A stretch of DNA of 64,000 bases from Dyadobacter sp. 676 (GCF_040448675.1 NZ_CP159289.1:744001-808000), one strand, 5' to 3'; numbered from the stretch's first letter, positions 46,351 to 56,620 are shown. A program made the numbers and translations. The notes: generated by a model from the sequence alone, not told the origin.

Positions 46351-47434
46351 ATTTGAAGATGTACGTTCCCATAATCGGGTAATGGTCGGAATACTTCACT
46401 TTGGAGTAAGTGTCGAAATTCAGCAGGGTTAGCCGCTCATGGTCGTAAAACTGATGGTCGATGCGGATAAAATACGGCAAATGGTTATAGGTAAAACCAA
46501 ATCCCTGTCCCCTTTCCTCGAAACTATTCGAGAGCGACTTCCTTAGCTGCCCGTAAATATAGCTGTAAGGCACTTCGTTAAAGTCCCCGCACACCAGCAC
46601 CGGGTACGGGGATGTTTTGATCCATTTCTGTAATACGGTAAATTCTTCGGCCCTGCGCGTAAATCCGTTTTTCATTTTTCGCAGGGTAATGCGGCCTTCG
46701 GCCTTTATTCCCTCCATTTCCCGCTGTTGTGCCAGTTTGCCGAGGCCGAGCGTCATCGAATACAAATGCAGGCCGATAACCCGCACGGTATCCCGCCCGA
46801 TCCTGATATCGGCCTGAATCATCCCGTTTTGTGCGGCGAAGACCGTATCGCGCGACGCTACAATGGGATATTTCGAAAAAATCGCCAGCCCCCAGTAAGA
46901 TTTGCCATATTTCCGCCCGTGAAGATAAGCGGCGTGCTTATACCCTTTTTTTCTGAGATAAGTTCCGGTTTCGAAAATGGTTTCGTCCTGATCGTAAAAC
47001 TCGGGCATGCAAAGCACATCGGCCCCGCTATCCCCTACCCAGGCCTTCATCGCCCTGACCTCCTTCAGCCCTTCTTTCGTCCACCATTCCGAAAACTTCT
47101 GGAATACATGGACATTGTAGCTCATCACGGAGAACTTCCGCTTACCGCCGATATCCGCAGCCGGCTCATCCGAACGTCCAAATGCGTAAGTCCTCGACAG
47201 GAATATGCCGGCGATAACAAACATAGCCAGCGGTAGAACGGCCTTTTTCTTCTCTATCACAAACCAAACAGGGACGGAAGCCAAATGGATGAGCACGACC
47301 GGCGGAAACGACATCATCATAAAACCGGCCAGCCAGCCATCCGATGGAACGAACAGTATCAGCGTGTAAATCAGCAGAGTATAGCAGGCAAAGCATTGAT
47401 ACAAAAACCATAGTAACTTCTTGATCCCCTTCAT
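46349..47434 (-). CDS. Membrane-anchored endonuclease/exonuclease/phosphatase family protein
   Basis: From the ATG at 47434 the product has 361 residues (a TTG three codons upstream is less likely). Three N-terminal helices (about 5-85) are followed by an EEP domain: FSVMSYNVHVFQ, DVLCMPEFYD (metal-binding Glu), IGLHLYSM, the catalytic VCGDFNEVPYSY, and KYSDHYPIMGTY at the end. EEP proteins cleave phosphodiesters in nucleic acids or lipids; the substrate here is unknown, and the active domain is probably periplasmic. Confidence 0.85.
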   Translation of the reverse strand: MKGIKKLLWFLYQCFACYTLLIYTLILFVPSDGWLAGFMMMSFPPVVLIHLASVPVWFVIEKKKAVLPLAMFVIAGIFLSRTYAFGRSDEPAADIGGKRKFSVMSYNVHVFQKFSEWWTKEGLKEVRAMKAWVGDSGADVLCMPEFYDQDETIFETGTYLRKKGYKHAAYLHGRKYGKSYWGLAIFSKYPIVASRDTVFAAQNGMIQADIRIGRDTVRVIGLHLYSMTLGLGKLAQQREMEGIKAEGRITLRKMKNGFTRRAEEFTVLQKWIKTSPYPVLVCGDFNEVPYSYIYGQLRKSLSNSFEERGQGFGFTYNHLPYFIRIDHQFYDHERLTLLNFDTYSKVKYSDHYPIMGTYIFK

Positions 47435-47501
47435 TGATTCCAAACGGCATATTTTCGCAAAAATAGGTGAAGGAGATGGATTTGGAAGACATCCGTCAAT
47501 G

Positions 47502-47533
47502 TTTGTAGAAATACTAAAATAGTTTTATATTTG
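47502..47533 (+). promoter_or_regulatory. Bacteroidota-type promoter for rimP-nusA-infB
   Basis: TTTG (47502-47505), a 20-base spacer, then TATATTTG (47526-47533), an exact TAnnTTTG. Transcription would begin near 47540. Confidence 0.75.
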
Positions 47534-47562
47534 CATCCAATTCTATTTTGATCGATTGATTG

Positions 47563-47585
47563 AGGGGGTCTAAATCCCCTTTTTT
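47563..47585 (+). terminator. Attenuator-like hairpin in the rimP leader
   Basis: AGGGG / CCCCT stem (47563-47567 with 47576-47580) followed by six T, between the promoter and the rimP ATG at 47604. It has the form of an intrinsic terminator inside the leader, so readthrough may be regulated. Confidence 0.6.
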
Positions 47586-47603
47586 ATTTGTATAAACTCG
47601 TAC

Positions 47604-48086
47604 ATGACCGTAAAGGAACATTTAGAATCACTGCTGGCCCCGCTTTTGGAAGATGGCGATTGTTTTCTGGTTGACATTGTGATCAAACCATCCAGGCTGA
47701 GCCAGAAAGTGACCATTCTTGTGGACAGTGACGAGGGAATTACGATCCAGCAATGCACGTCCATCAGCCGCAGGCTCGCCAAACAGCTTGAAGAGCTGGA
47801 AATATTCAAAGACGCGTACACATTGGAAGTTTCCTCCCCCGGCCTCGACCAGCCACTTCTGCTGCCACGCCAGTACAAGAAAAATGTGGGCCGCAACCTT
47901 AAAATTAGTCTGAAAAGCGGCGAAGTCCTGCAGGGAACACTGACCGACGCAGGAGAGGATAGCATTACCGTCCAGCTCCCGGCCCCGAAGAAAAAAGCGA
48001 AAACGCCGGTCGACGAGGCGTCGCTGGTCCGGCAGATCGGCCTGGATGAGATTGCCAAAGCGTTGATAGAAATCTCTTTTAAATAG
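47604..48086 (+). CDS. rimP: Ribosome maturation factor RimP
   Basis: The product has 160 residues. VKEHLESLLAPLLEDGDCFLVDIVI, QKVTILVDSDEGITIQQCTSISRRLAKQLEE and YTLEVSSPGLDQPLLLPRQYKKNVGRNL are standard RimP sequence. It assists 30S subunit assembly. It is first in the rimP-nusA-infB order conserved across bacteria; the gap to nusA is 88 bases. Confidence 0.95.
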   Translation: MTVKEHLESLLAPLLEDGDCFLVDIVIKPSRLSQKVTILVDSDEGITIQQCTSISRRLAKQLEELEIFKDAYTLEVSSPGLDQPLLLPRQYKKNVGRNLKISLKSGEVLQGTLTDAGEDSITVQLPAPKKKAKTPVDEASLVRQIGLDEIAKALIEISFK

Positions 48087-48174
48087 ATTTACAGTGCCGG
48101 ATTCGCATTTCCGGGTTGTGATCAATTATATAATATGTATAACTTAGTATCAGCAAATATTCTTTAACATAGCA

Positions 48175-49416
48175 ATGGATAGCGGAATATTAATTGAGTC
48201 ATTCGCGGAGTTCGCAAGCTCTAAGAACATCGATCGTCCCACGATGATCAGTGTTTTGGAAGAGGTATTTCGTACTATGATTCGCAAGAAATATGGCACC
48301 GACGACAACTTTGACGTAATTATTAACCCGGAAAGCGGTGACCTTGAAATGTGGCGTACCCGTGAAATCGTGGACGACAATTCCGAGGATATCTGGGAAT
48401 ATAACAAAATACCTCTTTCCGAAGCCCGCAAGATCCAGAGCGACTTTGAGGTAGGCGAAGAAGTTGCCGAAGAAGTAAAACTGGCCGAATTCGGTCGCCG
48501 CCTGGTGCAAACCGCCCGCCAGACCCTTATCCAGAAGATCAAGGATATGGAAAAAGAGATCATGTATGAAAAATACAAGGATCAGGTGGGTGAAATGATT
48601 ACCGGCGAAGTGTACCAGACTTTGAGGCACGAGGTGATCATCGTGGATTCGGAAGGCAACGAACTTTCCCTGCCGCGTACCGAGCAGATTTCCAAAGACC
48701 GTTTTCGTAAGGGCGAATCGGTTAAATCGGTGATCCATAAAGTGGAGATGAACAACGGTTCACCCAAGATTACGCTATCCAGAACGTCGCCTGTATTCCT
48801 GGAAAGACTCTTCGAAGTGGAGATCCCGGAAATCTACGATGGAATCATTTCTGTACGGAAAGTTGTTCGTGAACCAGGGGAACGTGCCAAAGTGGCCGTC
48901 GAATCATACGACGACAGGATCGACCCGGTGGGCGCGTGCGTAGGTATGAAAGGCTCACGCATCCATTCCATTGTTCGTGAACTCGGTAACGAGAACATCG
49001 ACGTTATCAACTACACCGACAACCTCGAACTACTCATCAGCCGCGCATTGAGCCCTGCGAAAGTGAGCTCGATGCAGATCGACCGCGAAGCCAAGCGCGT
49101 CTCGGTGTTCCTCAAACCTGACCAGGTATCACTGGCCATTGGTAAGGGCGGACAGAATATCAAACTCGCCGGCAAGCTGGTAGGCATGGAAATCGACGTA
49201 TTCCGCGATATCGAAGAACAAAACGACGAGGATGTCGACCTGACCGAATTCCAGGACGAAATCGACGAGTGGATCATCGACGAGCTTCATAAGATCGGCC
49301 TGGATACCGCGAAGAGCGTGTTGGCCCTGAGCAAGGAAGAACTGGTACGCCGGACAGACCTCGAAGAGGCAACCGTAGAAGATGTGCTCGACATCCTGCG
49401 TAAAGAATTTGAATAA
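48175..49416 (+). CDS. nusA: Transcription termination/antitermination factor NusA
   Basis: The product has 413 residues. The N-terminal RNA polymerase-binding domain (LIESFAEFASSKNIDRPTMISVLEEVF) precedes an S1 domain (VGEMITGEVYQTLRHEVIIVD), then two KH domains (DPVGACVGMKGSRIHSIVRELGNENIDVI and VSLAIGKGGQNIKLAGKLVGMEIDV) and a short C-terminal helical segment. It binds RNA polymerase and nascent RNA to modulate pausing and termination. An attenuator-like hairpin in the operon leader would allow NusA to act on its own expression. Confidence 0.97.
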   Translation: MDSGILIESFAEFASSKNIDRPTMISVLEEVFRTMIRKKYGTDDNFDVIINPESGDLEMWRTREIVDDNSEDIWEYNKIPLSEARKIQSDFEVGEEVAEEVKLAEFGRRLVQTARQTLIQKIKDMEKEIMYEKYKDQVGEMITGEVYQTLRHEVIIVDSEGNELSLPRTEQISKDRFRKGESVKSVIHKVEMNNGSPKITLSRTSPVFLERLFEVEIPEIYDGIISVRKVVREPGERAKVAVESYDDRIDPVGACVGMKGSRIHSIVRELGNENIDVINYTDNLELLISRALSPAKVSSMQIDREAKRVSVFLKPDQVSLAIGKGGQNIKLAGKLVGMEIDVFRDIEEQNDEDVDLTEFQDEIDEWIIDELHKIGLDTAKSVLALSKEELVRRTDLEEATVEDVLDILRKEFE

Positions 49417-49485
49417 AATAAACAAGTGGGGCCGCGAAACCGGCTCCGCAACCAATGCAAAACCTTATTCTACTAAATTGCTAAT

Positions 49486-52400
49486 ATGGCAGAAGATAAA
49501 ATGATGCGCCTTAGCCAAGTGGCACGGATCCTCAACGTGGGTATTACTACGATCGTGGATCATCTGTCTGCCAAGGGGTATAAGGTGGAAAGTAACCCGA
49601 ATACCAAAATTAATGCCGATCAAATTGAGTTTCTTGCGAAGGACTTCAAATCAAATGAGCTGAGGTCTTCCCTGACGCAAAAACCGGCCGCGCCCCCTGC
49701 GGAAGCGCCGGTTGAGGTGAAGGAAGACAAGGTAAAAAGCGATGTCGAGGGAATTCTCTATTTCAGAAATACACCCAAAGCGGAAGAGAAACCTGTGGTG
49801 GAAGAAAAACCCGCCGCGGAACCTCAACCTGCTTTCGAAAATAAATTGCCGGGTATTAAGGTGGTAGGTAAAATTGATCTGGATGCGAAACGACCGGTAG
49901 TACAGCAATCGGCCACGCCTGCGGAACAACCGAAGCCGGAAGCCCCGCAAGAGCCCGCTGCCGAAACTCCTAAGCCTGCCCCCGTGCCGGTTGAGAAGGA
50001 AGAACCCAGGCCGGCAGCAAGTCAGCCGGAACCTGTGAAGGAATCTCCGGTAGAAGCTCCCGTAAAAGAAACCCCTCCCGCACAGGTGGCGCCGGTTGCC
50101 GAAACACCAGCCAGGGAAGAGCCAAGCTTGGCCGAACCCGCGGAAACCAAGGCAATGTCGGCTGAGCCGAAAGAAACGGCGCCAGTTGCTGAAAAGACTA
50201 CCCCAGCCGCGCCGGAATCCGGCAGCACGACCGAAGAGCAGCCATCCGGCGAATCCGAGCTGATCGAAGCACGTGGGGAACAACTCAGAGGGTTAAGGGT
50301 AGTTGGAAAAATCGAACTACCGTCGAATAAAAAGAAAGATCCGGTTGCGTCCAGCGACACTTCCGCCGACAAAAAACGTCGCAGAAAGAGAAAGAGAATC
50401 CGCGACGGCGCAGTGGCTCCGGGAGAAAACCGTCCTGCCGATACCAGCGCTGGCACCAGCACGAATGCCGGTACTGATGCAAACCGCAACCGGCCGAATA
50501 CACCGGGAGCGGCCTCTCAGGGCGGCGCTCAACAGGGTGGCGGGCAGTCGAAAACCACGCAAGGCCCTGGTAATCGAGGTAGCAATAGCGGCAACAACCG
50601 CAGAGGAAACAGACGCGAGGAAGTTTCCGATAAGGAAGTGGCAGACAATATTAAGGCCACAATGGCGCGCATGGGGGGTGGAAACACCAAAGGTATGGCA
50701 AGAGGCAAAGGCCGCCGCCGTGACCGTGGCGATCAGAACGATCCGAACAGCTTCGGAGACGAAGAAACAAAAGTATTGCGCGTAACCGAGTTCGTGTCTG
50801 CCAACGACCTAGCGTCATTGATGGATGTGACCGTTCAGGAGGTAATCTCGGTTTGTATGAGCATGGGTATGTTCGTATCCATTAACCAGCGACTCGACGC
50901 CGAAGCCATTACGTTCATTGCCGACGAATTCGGCTTTGAAGTGGCGTTCATTTCGGCTGAGGAAGAAGTACAAAACGACGTTACCGAAGAAGTCGATGAC
51001 GAAGACAGCCTGGTAGAACGTGCGCCGATCGTGACGATCATGGGACATGTGGACCACGGTAAGACGTCGCTCCTCGACTATATCCGCCAGGAAAACGTTG
51101 CCAGTGGCGAAGCAGGGGGTATTACTCAGCACATCGGTGCTTATAGCGTAAAAACCAAAACAGGCAAGCCGGTAACATTCCTCGATACTCCGGGTCACGA
51201 AGCATTTACAGCGATGCGTGCCCGCGGTGCGAAGATCACCGACGTGGTTATCATCGTGATCGCAGCCGACGACAGCGTCATGCCGCAAACCCGCGAGGCG
51301 ATCAATCACGCGCAGGTTGCGGGTGTACCTATTGTATTCGCATTCAGTAAAATAGACAAGCCGGGAGCAAATACCGACAAGATCCGTGAGGAGCTTGCCA
51401 ATATGAACCTGCTCGTGGAAGAATGGGGCGGTAAATACCAAACCCAGGAGATATCGTCAAAATCCGGCCAGGGTATCGACGAGTTGCTTGAAAAAGTATT
51501 GCTCGAAGCCGAATTGCTCGAACTGAAAGCCAATCCGAACCGCCGCGCAGTGGGAACCGTGGTAGAAGCGTCACTCGACAAGGGGCGCGGGTACGTAACG
51601 ACCATCCTGGTGCAGAACGGAACCTTGAAAGTCGGGGACGCGGTACTGGCCGGCGCGCATTTCGGTAAGGTGAAAGCGATGACCGATTACCTTGGGAAAA
51701 GGCTCAAAACAGCGGGGCCATCCATGCCGGTGCAATTGCTCGGCTTGAACGGCGCGCCACAGGCGGGCGACCGTTTCAATGTCTTCGAAAACGAACGCGA
51801 CGCACGTGATATCGCAACGAAACGCGAGCAAATCCAACGCGAACAATCGATCCGGACGCGCAAGCACATTACGCTGGAAGAGATTGGCCGTCGCAAGGCG
51901 ATCGGTAACTTCCGCGAGCTGAACCTGATCGTAAAAGGCGACGTGGATGGCTCCGTAGAGGCGCTTTCCGACTCGTTGCTGCAACTTTCGACATCCGAAG
52001 TTCAGGTGAATATCATTCACAAGGCGGTAGGCCAGATTTCCGAATCCGACGTCAACCTTGCGATTGCTTCCGATGCGATTATCGTCGGCTTCCAGGTCCG
52101 CCCTTCCTCGAACGCGAAGAAAATGGCGGAGCAGGATCAGATCGAGATCCGTCATTACTCGGTTATCTACCAGGCTATCGAGGAGATCAAGGATGCGATG
52201 ACAGGTATGTTGGCACCGACTATCGAAGAGGTTATTACCGGAAATATCGAAATCCGAGAAGTATTCAAAATCAGCCGCATTGGTACCATTGCAGGTTGCT
52301 ATGTAACGGATGGCTATGTGAAACGTAACAATAAAATTCGCGTTGTCCGCGACGGTATCGTCCTTTACACCGGCGAGATCGACTCGCTGAAACGTTACAA

Positions 52401-52524
52401 AGACGATGTTCAGGAAGTACGGAACGGTTACGAATGTGGTTTGAGCATCAAAAACTACAACGACATCGAAATCGGCGACATCATCGAAAGTTTCGAATTA
52501 CGCGAAGTCAAACGGACACTATAA
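49486..52524 (+). CDS. infB: Translation initiation factor IF-2
   Basis: The product has 1012 residues. A long N-terminal region (about 60-400) is rich in Ala, Pro, Glu and Lys, low in complexity, and typical of Bacteroidota IF-2. The GTPase domain has G1 GHVDHGKT (520-527), then DTPGHEAF and [10 protein letters not shown]. Domains II to IV follow ([57 protein letters not shown]). It delivers initiator tRNA to the ribosome. A terminator follows. Confidence 0.97.
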   Translation: MAEDKMMRLSQVARILNVGITTIVDHLSAKGYKVESNPNTKINADQIEFLAKDFKSNELRSSLTQKPAAPPAEAPVEVKEDKVKSDVEGILYFRNTPKAEEKPVVEEKPAAEPQPAFENKLPGIKVVGKIDLDAKRPVVQQSATPAEQPKPEAPQEPAAETPKPAPVPVEKEEPRPAASQPEPVKESPVEAPVKETPPAQVAPVAETPAREEPSLAEPAETKAMSAEPKETAPVAEKTTPAAPESGSTTEEQPSGESELIEARGEQLRGLRVVGKIELPSNKKKDPVASSDTSADKKRRRKRKRIRDGAVAPGENRPADTSAGTSTNAGTDANRNRPNTPGAASQGGAQQGGGQSKTTQGPGNRGSNSGNNRRGNRREEVSDKEVADNIKATMARMGGGNTKGMARGKGRRRDRGDQNDPNSFGDEETKVLRVTEFVSANDLASLMDVTVQEVISVCMSMGMFVSINQRLDAEAITFIADEFGFEVAFISAEEEVQNDVTEEVDDEDSLVERAPIVTIMGHVDHGKTSLLDYIRQENVASGEAGGITQHIGAYSVKTKTGKPVTFLDTPGHEAFTAMRARGAKITDVVIIVIAADDSVMPQTREAINHAQVAGVPIVFAFSKIDKPGANTDKIREELANMNLLVEEWGGKYQTQEISSKSGQGIDELLEKVLLEAELLELKANPNRRAVGTVVEASLDKGRGYVTTILVQNGTLKVGDAVLAGAHFGKVKAMTDYLGKRLKTAGPSMPVQLLGLNGAPQAGDRFNVFENERDARDIATKREQIQREQSIRTRKHITLEEIGRRKAIGNFRELNLIVKGDVDGSVEALSDSLLQLSTSEVQVNIIHKAVGQISESDVNLAIASDAIIVGFQVRPSSNAKKMAEQDQIEIRHYSVIYQAIEEIKDAMTGMLAPTIEEVITGNIEIREVFKISRIGTIAGCYVTDGYVKRNNKIRVVRDGIVLYTGEIDSLKRYKDDVQEVRNGYECGLSIKNYNDIEIGDIIESFELREVKRTL

Positions 52525-52540
52525 CCAGTAGCATACCGCG

Positions 52541-52577
52541 AAAAGCCTGCCCCATTCAATGAGGCAGGCTTTTTTTT
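52541..52577 (+). terminator. Intrinsic terminator after infB
   Basis: An 11-base stem (AAAAGCCTGCC at 52541-52551 and GGCAGGCTTTT at 52563-52573) with an 11-base loop followed by more T, ending the operon. Confidence 0.85.
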
Positions 52578-52586
52578 ACCCCGGAT

Positions 52587-53159
52587 TTAATTAGTGTTCA
52601 AACCCAGCCTTTCCTTCATCTCCGTCAAAAGTCGGCAGCATGCCTGGTAGAGTTCGGGGTTTCCCTTATTGATTTTCCAGAGATAGCCATCGACCTCGCG
52701 CGCATACACCCGTGCGAACCCGGGATCGTGTTCGGCAAGGGATAGCATATTGTCGATGATGTCGGCATATTTTACTGTCTGCGCGATCGGTCTCGACGCT
52801 ATAATGCGCGCCCCTTCCAGCTCCTTGCGCTGCGCCCGGTTTAATGACGGATATTTCTCATGGGTGTACTTGTCCGTCAGATCGTCTACGCCGGCCAGTA
52901 TCACCTCGTCTTCCTCGATGTTGTACCCAAGGCTCATCAGTTTCGACGAAAGTTCGGCCAGCGAACATTCCGTGTCCTCTATCAGATCGTGACAAAGGGC
53001 TATCTCGGTTTCATACCCATTTTTCACATACTGATCGACCCTCCCGGCCACGCTCAACAAATGCGTGTAGTAAGGCGCGTCCGTGTACTTTCTTTTCTGC
53101 GAGCCGTGCATCTCTTTTACAAAGTCGAATAATTTCCATTGTCGGTCGCTGAGTTCCAT
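52587..53159 (-). CDS. HD-domain phosphohydrolase (RelA/SpoT hydrolase-like)
   Basis: The product has 190 residues. It has the HD signature: YYTHLLSVAGRV, IALCHDLIEDT (HD pair) and TVKYADIIDNMLSL later, which match the hydrolase half of SpoT/MESH1 proteins. There is no synthetase domain. It may degrade ppGpp or another nucleotide; that is inferred from the fold. It has no operon partner; it ends just after the infB terminator on the opposite strand. Confidence 0.75.
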   Translation of the reverse strand: MELSDRQWKLFDFVKEMHGSQKRKYTDAPYYTHLLSVAGRVDQYVKNGYETEIALCHDLIEDTECSLAELSSKLMSLGYNIEEDEVILAGVDDLTDKYTHEKYPSLNRAQRKELEGARIIASRPIAQTVKYADIIDNMLSLAEHDPGFARVYAREVDGYLWKINKGNPELYQACCRLLTEMKERLGLNTN

Positions 53160-53201
53160 GCATTAGTTCGGGTTCTTTTACACCCCGTAAGCTAAACAAT
53201 T

Positions 53202-54347
53202 TTACTTCGCTTTTACAAGTTTTTTTGTTTCGAATACACCCCCGGCCATATGTATGCGCAGCCAATAGGTGCCCGGCGTGATATCCGGAAGAGGCAACGT
53301 TATTTCTCCCCTCACCGGCAGCAAAGAGGGAAAGCTCTCCATACGCCTTCCGTCGTCGTCCAGCAGTTCCGCCGAAGATATAGGGGAGTCGATATTACGC
53401 ACCGTTACGGATGAGATCGCCGGATTAGGATACATAACGATGCCGCGCCGCTTGTCCGCAGCGACATGCTCTATTTTACTGTAAGCAAAGGAACTATCGG
53501 CATCCACCATTTTCAACCGGTAATAGCGCCCTTCCTGAACAGGCCCCTCATCGCGAAAATGGTAATGAACCGACTGGTCAGATTCTCCTTTCGCGTCCAG
53601 CCGGGCGATCCGCTCCCAGCTTCTCGCATCCGTCGAGCGTTCTACATCGAAATAAGCGCTGCCCGTCTCCGTAGCGGTTTCCCAGAACACCTCGATACCA
53701 TTTTCGGTTTTTTGAGCTCCGAACGCGGCCAGGCGCACCGGCAACGCTTCCTCGAATACAAACTGATCGAAAGCGAATACCAACCCCGGGTATTCGGCGC
53801 CATAAGCAAACGGTTGAAATTGCCTGATCCGGACTTCGTCCACATCGCTGAATATCGTAGTATTCAGGCTGAGAACCTGTTTGGAAACACCGTCGCCGAT
53901 CAGGTTGAAGTCCTGCTCTCCTACCTTGACATTATCCCTGAACCCCTCTACCGTTATGCTGATTTTATCTTTGCCGGCCGCATTGATATAATCGTAAATG
54001 TAAAAGCTCGATAAATGCCGGTTGGTGCCGTCACTCACCTGAATGCGGAAGTAATAAGGATCGTCGAAGTCGAATTGATCTCCTACATAAATCAGGCCCG
54101 AGCCGGCAAAGCCATTTCCCTCGGAAGACGACTCGTAATACATTTGCTCGTTTTCGGGATCAATGGCCAGGGTCTGGTTGACCACCGAAAATGTAAAATT
54201 GCCCACGGTAATGCTTTGTCCAAGCCCTGCATTATGGACATAACCCTGATCGTCGAATGTAATCGTTTGGGCACGCGCGGGTAAAAAAGGTAAAGCCCCC
54301 ACCAGAAGCATGGCGAAGATGAAGATGTTGGTCTTGGCTCTTTTCAT
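53202..54347 (-). CDS. T9SS-sorted secreted protein
   Basis: From the ATG at 54347 the product has 381 residues; the frame extends to 54380 but those 11 residues precede the signal peptide (MKRAKTNIFIFAMLLVGALPFLPARA). The N-terminal half resembles a PEP-CTERM/DUF4465-like lectin fold (ITFDDQGYVHNAGLGQSI, RIQVSDGTNRHLSSFYIYDY). Residues about 215-300 form a fibronectin-like region (GIEVFWETATETGSAYFDVERSTDARSWERI), followed by a T9SS C-terminal domain (MYPNPAISSVTVRN, PDITPGTYWLRIHMAG, ETKKLVKAK). It is exported; the ligand is unknown. Confidence 0.72.
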   Translation of the reverse strand: MKRAKTNIFIFAMLLVGALPFLPARAQTITFDDQGYVHNAGLGQSITVGNFTFSVVNQTLAIDPENEQMYYESSSEGNGFAGSGLIYVGDQFDFDDPYYFRIQVSDGTNRHLSSFYIYDYINAAGKDKISITVEGFRDNVKVGEQDFNLIGDGVSKQVLSLNTTIFSDVDEVRIRQFQPFAYGAEYPGLVFAFDQFVFEEALPVRLAAFGAQKTENGIEVFWETATETGSAYFDVERSTDARSWERIARLDAKGESDQSVHYHFRDEGPVQEGRYYRLKMVDADSSFAYSKIEHVAADKRRGIVMYPNPAISSVTVRNIDSPISSAELLDDDGRRMESFPSLLPVRGEITLPLPDITPGTYWLRIHMAGGVFETKKLVKAK

Positions 54348-54498
54348 CGGCACAGGTAGTTTAGGATAGAATCCGGGCAATGCGATTGCCCGCTGTTTTG
54401 CTCAGATAAGTTAACTATCGCCTACTATTACTGTTTTTTGGGCGTCAAAGCCTGCCGATTACCAAAATTTAACATTCAGGGCCCTACGAAAACGAGAA

Positions 54499-54524
54499 GG
54501 CCCGAACGCTTTCGCATTCGGGCC
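54499..54524 (-). terminator. Terminator after tRNA-Val
   Basis: Stem GGCCCGAA / TTCGGGCC with a ten-base loop, then TTCTCGTTTT on the minus strand, 12 bases after the tRNA 3' end. Confidence 0.7.
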
Positions 54525-54535
54525 TATGCATCGGG

Positions 54536-54610
54536 TAGGACGTAGCGGGTTCGAACCGCTGACCTCCGCCCTGTCAAGGCGGCGCTCTGAACCAGCTGAG
54601 CTAACATCCT
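54536..54610 (-). tRNA. tRNA-Val (anticodon GAC)
   Basis: On the minus strand a full cloverleaf is present: acceptor AGGATGT pairs with ACGTCCT, the D arm has GCTC/GAGC, and the anticodon stem CCGCC/GGCGG encloses loop TTGACAG (anticodon GAC, codon GUC). The T arm is AGCGG-TTCGAAC-CCGCT. The discriminator base is A and CCA is not encoded. It lies 21 bases after the MFS gene on the same strand. Confidence 0.93.
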
Positions 54611-54631
54611 TTTTCGTGTCGCGATATTAAA

Positions 54632-55946
54632 TCAATTTTTATTACGATCCAATTCAAAGTGATAAACTTTCCGGGACGGGATGCGGTAAAGCAGCATCAG
54701 CCCGATCACAAAAATGACGAGCAGCGCCAGAATGCTATTCCGCATGCTGCCTGTGATATGTTCTACAAATCCATAAATGAATGTGCCGATCACGATCGCC
54801 AGCTTCTCCGTTACGTCATAAAAGCTGAAATATGAGGCGGTATCCGGGATATTTTCCGGAATAAGCTTGGAATAAGTGGACCTCGACAGCGACTGAATGC
54901 CGCCCATCACCATTCCTACCGTGCAGGCGATTACGTAAAATTCCATCGCCTCGGTAGTGTAATAGGCCCCTGTACAAATACCTATCCATACAGCCACGCC
55001 GATCATCAATGCATAAATATTCCCGATTTTACCGGACAGCCAGGCAAATGTATACGAACCGGCGATTCCTACAAGCTGGATAAGCAGCACCGTCACGATC
55101 AAACTTTGCGAAGGAAGTTTCAATTCCGTAGCGCCGAAAATAGTCGCCACATACATGACCGTGCGCAGGCCCATCGTGTAAATGAAGAATGCGCTCAGGA
55201 ATTTCGCCAGGTATGGCTGCTCACGCAACCGGCCATACACTTTCCGCAACTCCCCGAACCCATGGAAAATCCAGTTGCCCCCCCCTTTCCCTACCCGCAT
55301 TGCCCGATGGCAGGAAATAGAATGGTATTTGGGCAAACAATATCCACCAAAGCCCCACGGTAAAAAACGATATCCTGGCCGGCAGCGACTTTTGGGTGAT
55401 ACCATAGAATTGTGGTGCAAGGATCATACTCAGGTTGAAAAGCAAGAGCAGCACACTGCCGAGGTATCCCAGCGAGAAACCCCTCGCACTATACCGGTCG
55501 AAACGGTCTTCGGTGGCTATTTCAGGCAGATAGGAATCGTAAAAGACAATACTCCCGCTCCATCCCACCAGGCTTATCCCGAACAGGAACACGGCCGATA
55601 TGAGCGTTTCCTTGGTAAAAAAATACAAAAGCATGCAGCTGATCGCACCCGTGTAACAAAAGAACTGCATAAACCGCTTTTTCTTGCCCGTAAAGTCGGC
55701 AATGGCGGTGCAAATCGGGATAAGCAATGCAGTGATCAGGAACGAGACCGAAACCGTGTAGGAAAACAACACGGAGCTTTTTATCGGCGTCCCGAAGAAA
55801 TCGACATCGGGTGTGCCGGAAGCACTTAATGCCGTGGCGCTGAAGTACACCGGAAAAATGCTGGAAACAATCACCAATGCGTGCACCGAGTTGGCCCAGT
55901 CGTACATGCACCACGCATTGATCACAGAGGGGATATTCTTTTTCAT
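54632..55946 (-). CDS. MFS transporter, UMF1 / ATG22-like, frame broken at a C8 run
   Basis: The N-terminal frame reads MKKNIPSVINAWCMYDWANSVHALVIVSSIFPVYF, the classic UMF1-family start (YDWANS), with six helices up to PSGNAGRERGG. The rest (NWIFHGFGELRKVYGRLREQPYLAKFL, then LSRSTYSKLIPENI) lies one frame over. The switch is at eight C on the + strand (55278-55285; eight G in the coding sense). Seven G give a single 437-residue protein with about 12 helices. The substrate is unknown. Assembly error or a true frameshift are both possible. Confidence 0.82.
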
Positions 55947-56027
55947 TCAAAAAAATTTGTACAAAATAAGAAAAGCGGCAGATTTTATCCGCCGCTTTGC
56001 ACCATAAATTGTATATCACTCCACTGG

Positions 56028-56483
56028 CTACTTGACAACAGGCTGGAACACCATTACAGCTTCCTGCTCTTTCCCGTTCACCGTCATTTTACTTTTTAGC
56101 CTCATTTTCGTATTCGTAAGTTCTTCCAGACCGAACTCCCCGGAGAAACCTATGATTTTGATGTCCAGCGTCTTTTCATCGTTGATCAGGTACCATGTTC
56201 CGCCGTTGATCACCTGGCTCGAATTTTGATCGAATGCTCTTACCGTCGCGTTCTGCTGAAACTGGATGTCCATTTCCTTGATACCCTTTGTCTGCGCGTC
56301 GAGCTGGTTCTCGGGAATTTCCTTGCCGGACAAATCCGTCACGGAATACATCCGCCAGGGATAATTGACCAGTATTTTGCTCTTTTGTGTCGGCTGGGGC
56401 GTTTCGTCGTTATCTTTGTCCCCGCAGCTAAACACCAAAAGCGATAAAAACAGGATTGGAACAAATAGGAGTAGTCGTTTCAT
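56028..56483 (-). CDS. Lipocalin-like lipoprotein
   Basis: The product has 151 residues. The signal peptide (MKRLLLFVPILFLSLLVFSC) carries a lipobox with cysteine 20. The rest fits a lipocalin-like beta-barrel of the Bacteroidota: NYPWRMYSVTDLSGKEI, an IQFQQNATVRAFDQ strand, GGTWYLINDEKTLDIKI, and LTNTKMRLKSKMTVNGKEQEAVMVFQPV. It is probably a periplasmic-facing lipoprotein with an unknown ligand. A -7 element lies about 130 bases upstream. Confidence 0.75.
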   Translation of the reverse strand: MKRLLLFVPILFLSLLVFSCGDKDNDETPQPTQKSKILVNYPWRMYSVTDLSGKEIPENQLDAQTKGIKEMDIQFQQNATVRAFDQNSSQVINGGTWYLINDEKTLDIKIIGFSGEFGLEELTNTKMRLKSKMTVNGKEQEAVMVFQPVVK

Positions 56484-56612
56484 GTTGATTGTATTTTACG
56501 TTTCAAGGCAATTTCGACTGTGCTGAACTGTTCGGCCCGGTACTTCCCGGCTCTGCCTCACGGACTGCGTGTCCCGACCGGGCGTCCCGAAAAAGTGAAA
56601 TTGGCGACATTG

Positions 56613-56620
56613 CAAAGGTA
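56613..56620 (-). promoter_or_regulatory. Possible -7 element for the lipocalin-like gene
   Basis: TACCTTTG on the minus strand matches TAnnTTTG exactly. A TTTG lies upstream but only about 15 bases away, shorter than usual. Confidence 0.4.

Noticed and set aside
49651..50489. Open frames antisense to the low-complexity part of infB
   Set aside because: They arise from the Ala/Pro/Glu-rich repeats of IF-2 and are low in complexity themselves.
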